Shown here: positions 5,633 through 6,817 of the stretch, piece after piece
Layout of the letters: every line of letters starts with the position of its first letter
How positions within the stretch are numbered: position 1 is the stretch's first letter
Origin: Planctomycetaceae bacterium UBA4732
GTDB taxonomy: Bacteria; Planctomycetota; Planctomycetia; Gemmatales; Gemmataceae
Direction of reading: 5' to 3'
Length of the DNA stretch: 6,817 nucleotides
NCBI GenBank assembly: GCA_002404095.1
Contig: DHJA01000253.1
Span: 250-7,066 of the forward strand
Program-made: the position numbers and the translations under genes
The notes under the pieces: generated by a model
What the model saw: the letters and a program-made list of their open reading frames with translations, nothing else
The model's database searches: none
What the model was told of the DNA's origin: nothing

Positions 5633-5763
5633 GTAGGCCACTCGCTCCGCGAGTGGCTTGGATTAATGTTGGCCGCTCGCTCCGCGAGCGGCATGGATTC
5701 GAGTGAAGGTCCGTTGCACCAAGTGGGTCGCGGTCAAAGCCACTCGCGGAGCGAGTGGCCCAC
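5633..5763. repeat. Cluster of three palindromic repeats, outer two inverted (BIME/REP-like)
   Basis: Three 21-base hairpins lie between the mutarotase and aldo/keto reductase genes, at 5637-5657, 5672-5692 and 5739-5759. Each has 9-base arms and a 3-base loop. Copies 1 and 3 share GCCACTCGC / GCGAGTGGC arms, but their loops read TCC and GGA, so they are in opposite orientation. With flanks, 5633-5659 and the reverse complement of 5737-5763 agree at 26 of 27 bases. Copy 2 has GCCGCTCGC / GCGAGCGGC arms: both arms changed at the paired position, an A-T pair becoming G-C. No T-run follows any copy. The arrangement resembles REP/BIME elements. It fills almost the whole gap and may act on mRNA stability or read-through between the two genes. 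Confidence 0.85.
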
Positions 5764-5779
5764 GTAGTGAGGGAATCTC

Positions 5780-6730
5780 ATGGAACATCGCGCGTTAGGA
5801 AACACCGGACTCACCTTGCCGGTGCTGAGTTTCGGGGCCTCGTCGCTCGGGCAGGAGTTCCGTCCCGTTGACGTCAACGAGGCGCTGCGCGCCGTCCACG
5901 TCGCGCTGGACCTCGGCATGAACTTCATCGACACTTCACCCTTTTACGGACGGGGCATGTCCGAAGTTCTGTTGGGCGTCGCCCTGCGTGACGTGCCGCG
6001 CGACCGTTATCTACTGGGGACGAAACTCGGCCGCTACGACGCCAACCACTTCGATTTCTCGGCCAAGCGCGTCGTCGAGAGCGTGGACGTTAGCCTGCAC
6101 CGCATGGGGGTGCAACACCTCGACATCATGCTGTGCCACGACATCGAATTCGTGGACATGAATCAGATCGTCGAGGAGACGTTGCCGGCGCTGCGGAAAG
6201 TACAACAGCAGGGCAAGATTCGCTTTATCGGCGTGTCCGGTTATCCGATGAAGATTTTCAAGTACATTTTGGATCGTGAACATCTGGACGTGATTTTATC
6301 GTACAACCATTACACCTTACAGAACATGATGCTGGCGGACTTGGTTCCGTATCTGGAGTCGAAGGGCGTGGGGATCATGAACGCGGCGCCATTCTCGGCG
6401 CGGCTGCTAACCAACGCGCCACTGCCGCCGTGGCACAAGGCGACGCCGGAGGTACGCGCCGTCTGCCGCAAGGCCGCGGAACATTGCCAGTCGAAGGGTG
6501 TGGACGTCGCCCAGCTGGCGCTGCAGTTCTCGATCCACAACCCGGACCTGACCACCTGCGTCACCGGCTCGGCCGACGCCGGCCGCGTGCGTCAGTGGGC
6601 GGAGTGGGCGGCGAAGCCGCTCGACGAGCAACTCCTTGACGAGGTGCTACAGATCCTTAAGCCGATCCACAATTGGTTCTATATCGAGGGCCGGCCGGAG
6701 AATAACGACGCGCCCGTCGAAGACGTGTGA
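5780..6730 (+). CDS. Aldo/keto reductase, L-galactose/L-fucose 1-dehydrogenase type
   Basis: A 316-residue aldo/keto reductase whose sequence follows plant L-galactose dehydrogenase nearly end to end (RALGNTGL, FGASSLG, DTSPFYG, CHDIEF, GKIRFIGVSGYP, DVILSYNHY, YLESKGVGIMNA). The plant enzyme is about 319 residues. The catalytic tetrad is present: Asp51, Tyr56, Lys82 and His120. Enzymes of this group oxidise the anomeric carbon of a free sugar to a lactone with NAD(P)+; substrates include L-galactose, L-fucose and D-arabinose (D-threo-aldose dehydrogenases). GAGGGA (5769-5774) lies 5 bases before the ATG. Its position after a mutarotase gene fits, since a 1-dehydrogenase uses one ring anomer. 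No lactonase, sugar-acid dehydratase or aldolase lies in the window, so the rest of the pathway is unseen. A bacterial role in ascorbate synthesis is unlikely. Confidence 0.92.
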   Translation: MEHRALGNTGLTLPVLSFGASSLGQEFRPVDVNEALRAVHVALDLGMNFIDTSPFYGRGMSEVLLGVALRDVPRDRYLLGTKLGRYDANHFDFSAKRVVESVDVSLHRMGVQHLDIMLCHDIEFVDMNQIVEETLPALRKVQQQGKIRFIGVSGYPMKIFKYILDREHLDVILSYNHYTLQNMMLADLVPYLESKGVGIMNAAPFSARLLTNAPLPPWHKATPEVRAVCRKAAEHCQSKGVDVAQLALQFSIHNPDLTTCVTGSADAGRVRQWAEWAAKPLDEQLLDEVLQILKPIHNWFYIEGRPENNDAPVEDV

Positions 6731-6784
6731 GAAGGTCAGGGTAGTAACTTTCCAACGGACGGATGGCGCCAGTAAACCGGGAAG

Positions 6785-6815
6785 CGGTTATAATACTTCG
6801 ACTGTAACCGTTTTT
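6785..6815 (+). terminator. Possible weak intrinsic terminator after the aldo/keto reductase gene
   Basis: CGGTTA (6785-6790) pairs with TAACCG (6805-6810), plus a possible G-T pair outside, around a 14-base loop, and TTTTT (6811-6815) follows. It lies 54 bases past the stop codon, a reasonable place for the end of the operon. The stem is short and only half GC, so it is weak. The loop region also contains TATAAT (6789-6794), a perfect -10 hexamer but without a good -35 (GCGCCA at 17 bases), so a promoter for a gene beyond the window is an alternative reading. Confidence 0.4.
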
Positions 6816-6817
6816 CT

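Noticed and set aside
5637..5759. CRISPR array
   Set aside because: There are only three copies, with unequal gaps (14 and 46 bases) and mixed orientation, and each is a full palindrome; no cas genes are near.

Overview
The window is GC-rich bacterial DNA and most likely comes from a planctomycete. That assignment is an inference from the overall character: a PEP-CTERM surface protein, a lipoprotein with a proline-rich tail, poorly known conserved proteins, frequent GTG/TTG starts, and short GC-rich palindromic repeats between genes. No rRNA or other taxonomic marker is present, so the lineage is not proven. All seven coding regions look intact except the first, which is cut by the window edge. 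No tRNA, rRNA, CRISPR array, transposase or phage gene was seen.

Left part (1-1516, + strand): the 3' part of a clpP protease gene with a complete Ser-His-Asp triad. A 66-base near-perfect hairpin follows, then a gene for a predicted lipoprotein with a coiled coil and a proline-rich tail.

Middle part (1524-3121, - strand): a four-helix membrane protein gene converges on the lipoprotein gene with only 7 bases between the stops. Upstream of it lies a PEP-CTERM protein gene. The two minus-strand genes are separated by a strong intrinsic terminator (2379-2421), so they are probably separate transcription units. A good sigma-70-like promoter for the PEP-CTERM gene lies at 3187-3216. A lone half-copy of the repeat that forms the clpP hairpin sits at the start of the membrane-protein gene.

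Right part (3333-6730, + strand): four metabolic genes in one direction. They encode an MDR-family reductase of the enoyl-thioester-reductase/quinone-oxidoreductase type, a TIM-barrel sugar isomerase/epimerase, an RbsD/FucU-type sugar mutarotase, and an aldo/keto reductase that closely resembles plant L-galactose dehydrogenase. The first three are 25 and 11 bases apart and look like an operon. The fourth follows a 155-base gap filled by three copies of a palindromic repeat. Mutarotase, epimerase and sugar 1-dehydrogenase together suggest oxidative use of a free sugar such as L-fucose or L-galactose; the substrate is inferred, not shown.

The least explained parts are the two palindromic repeat families. 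One shows a paired (compensatory) base change that keeps its stem intact.
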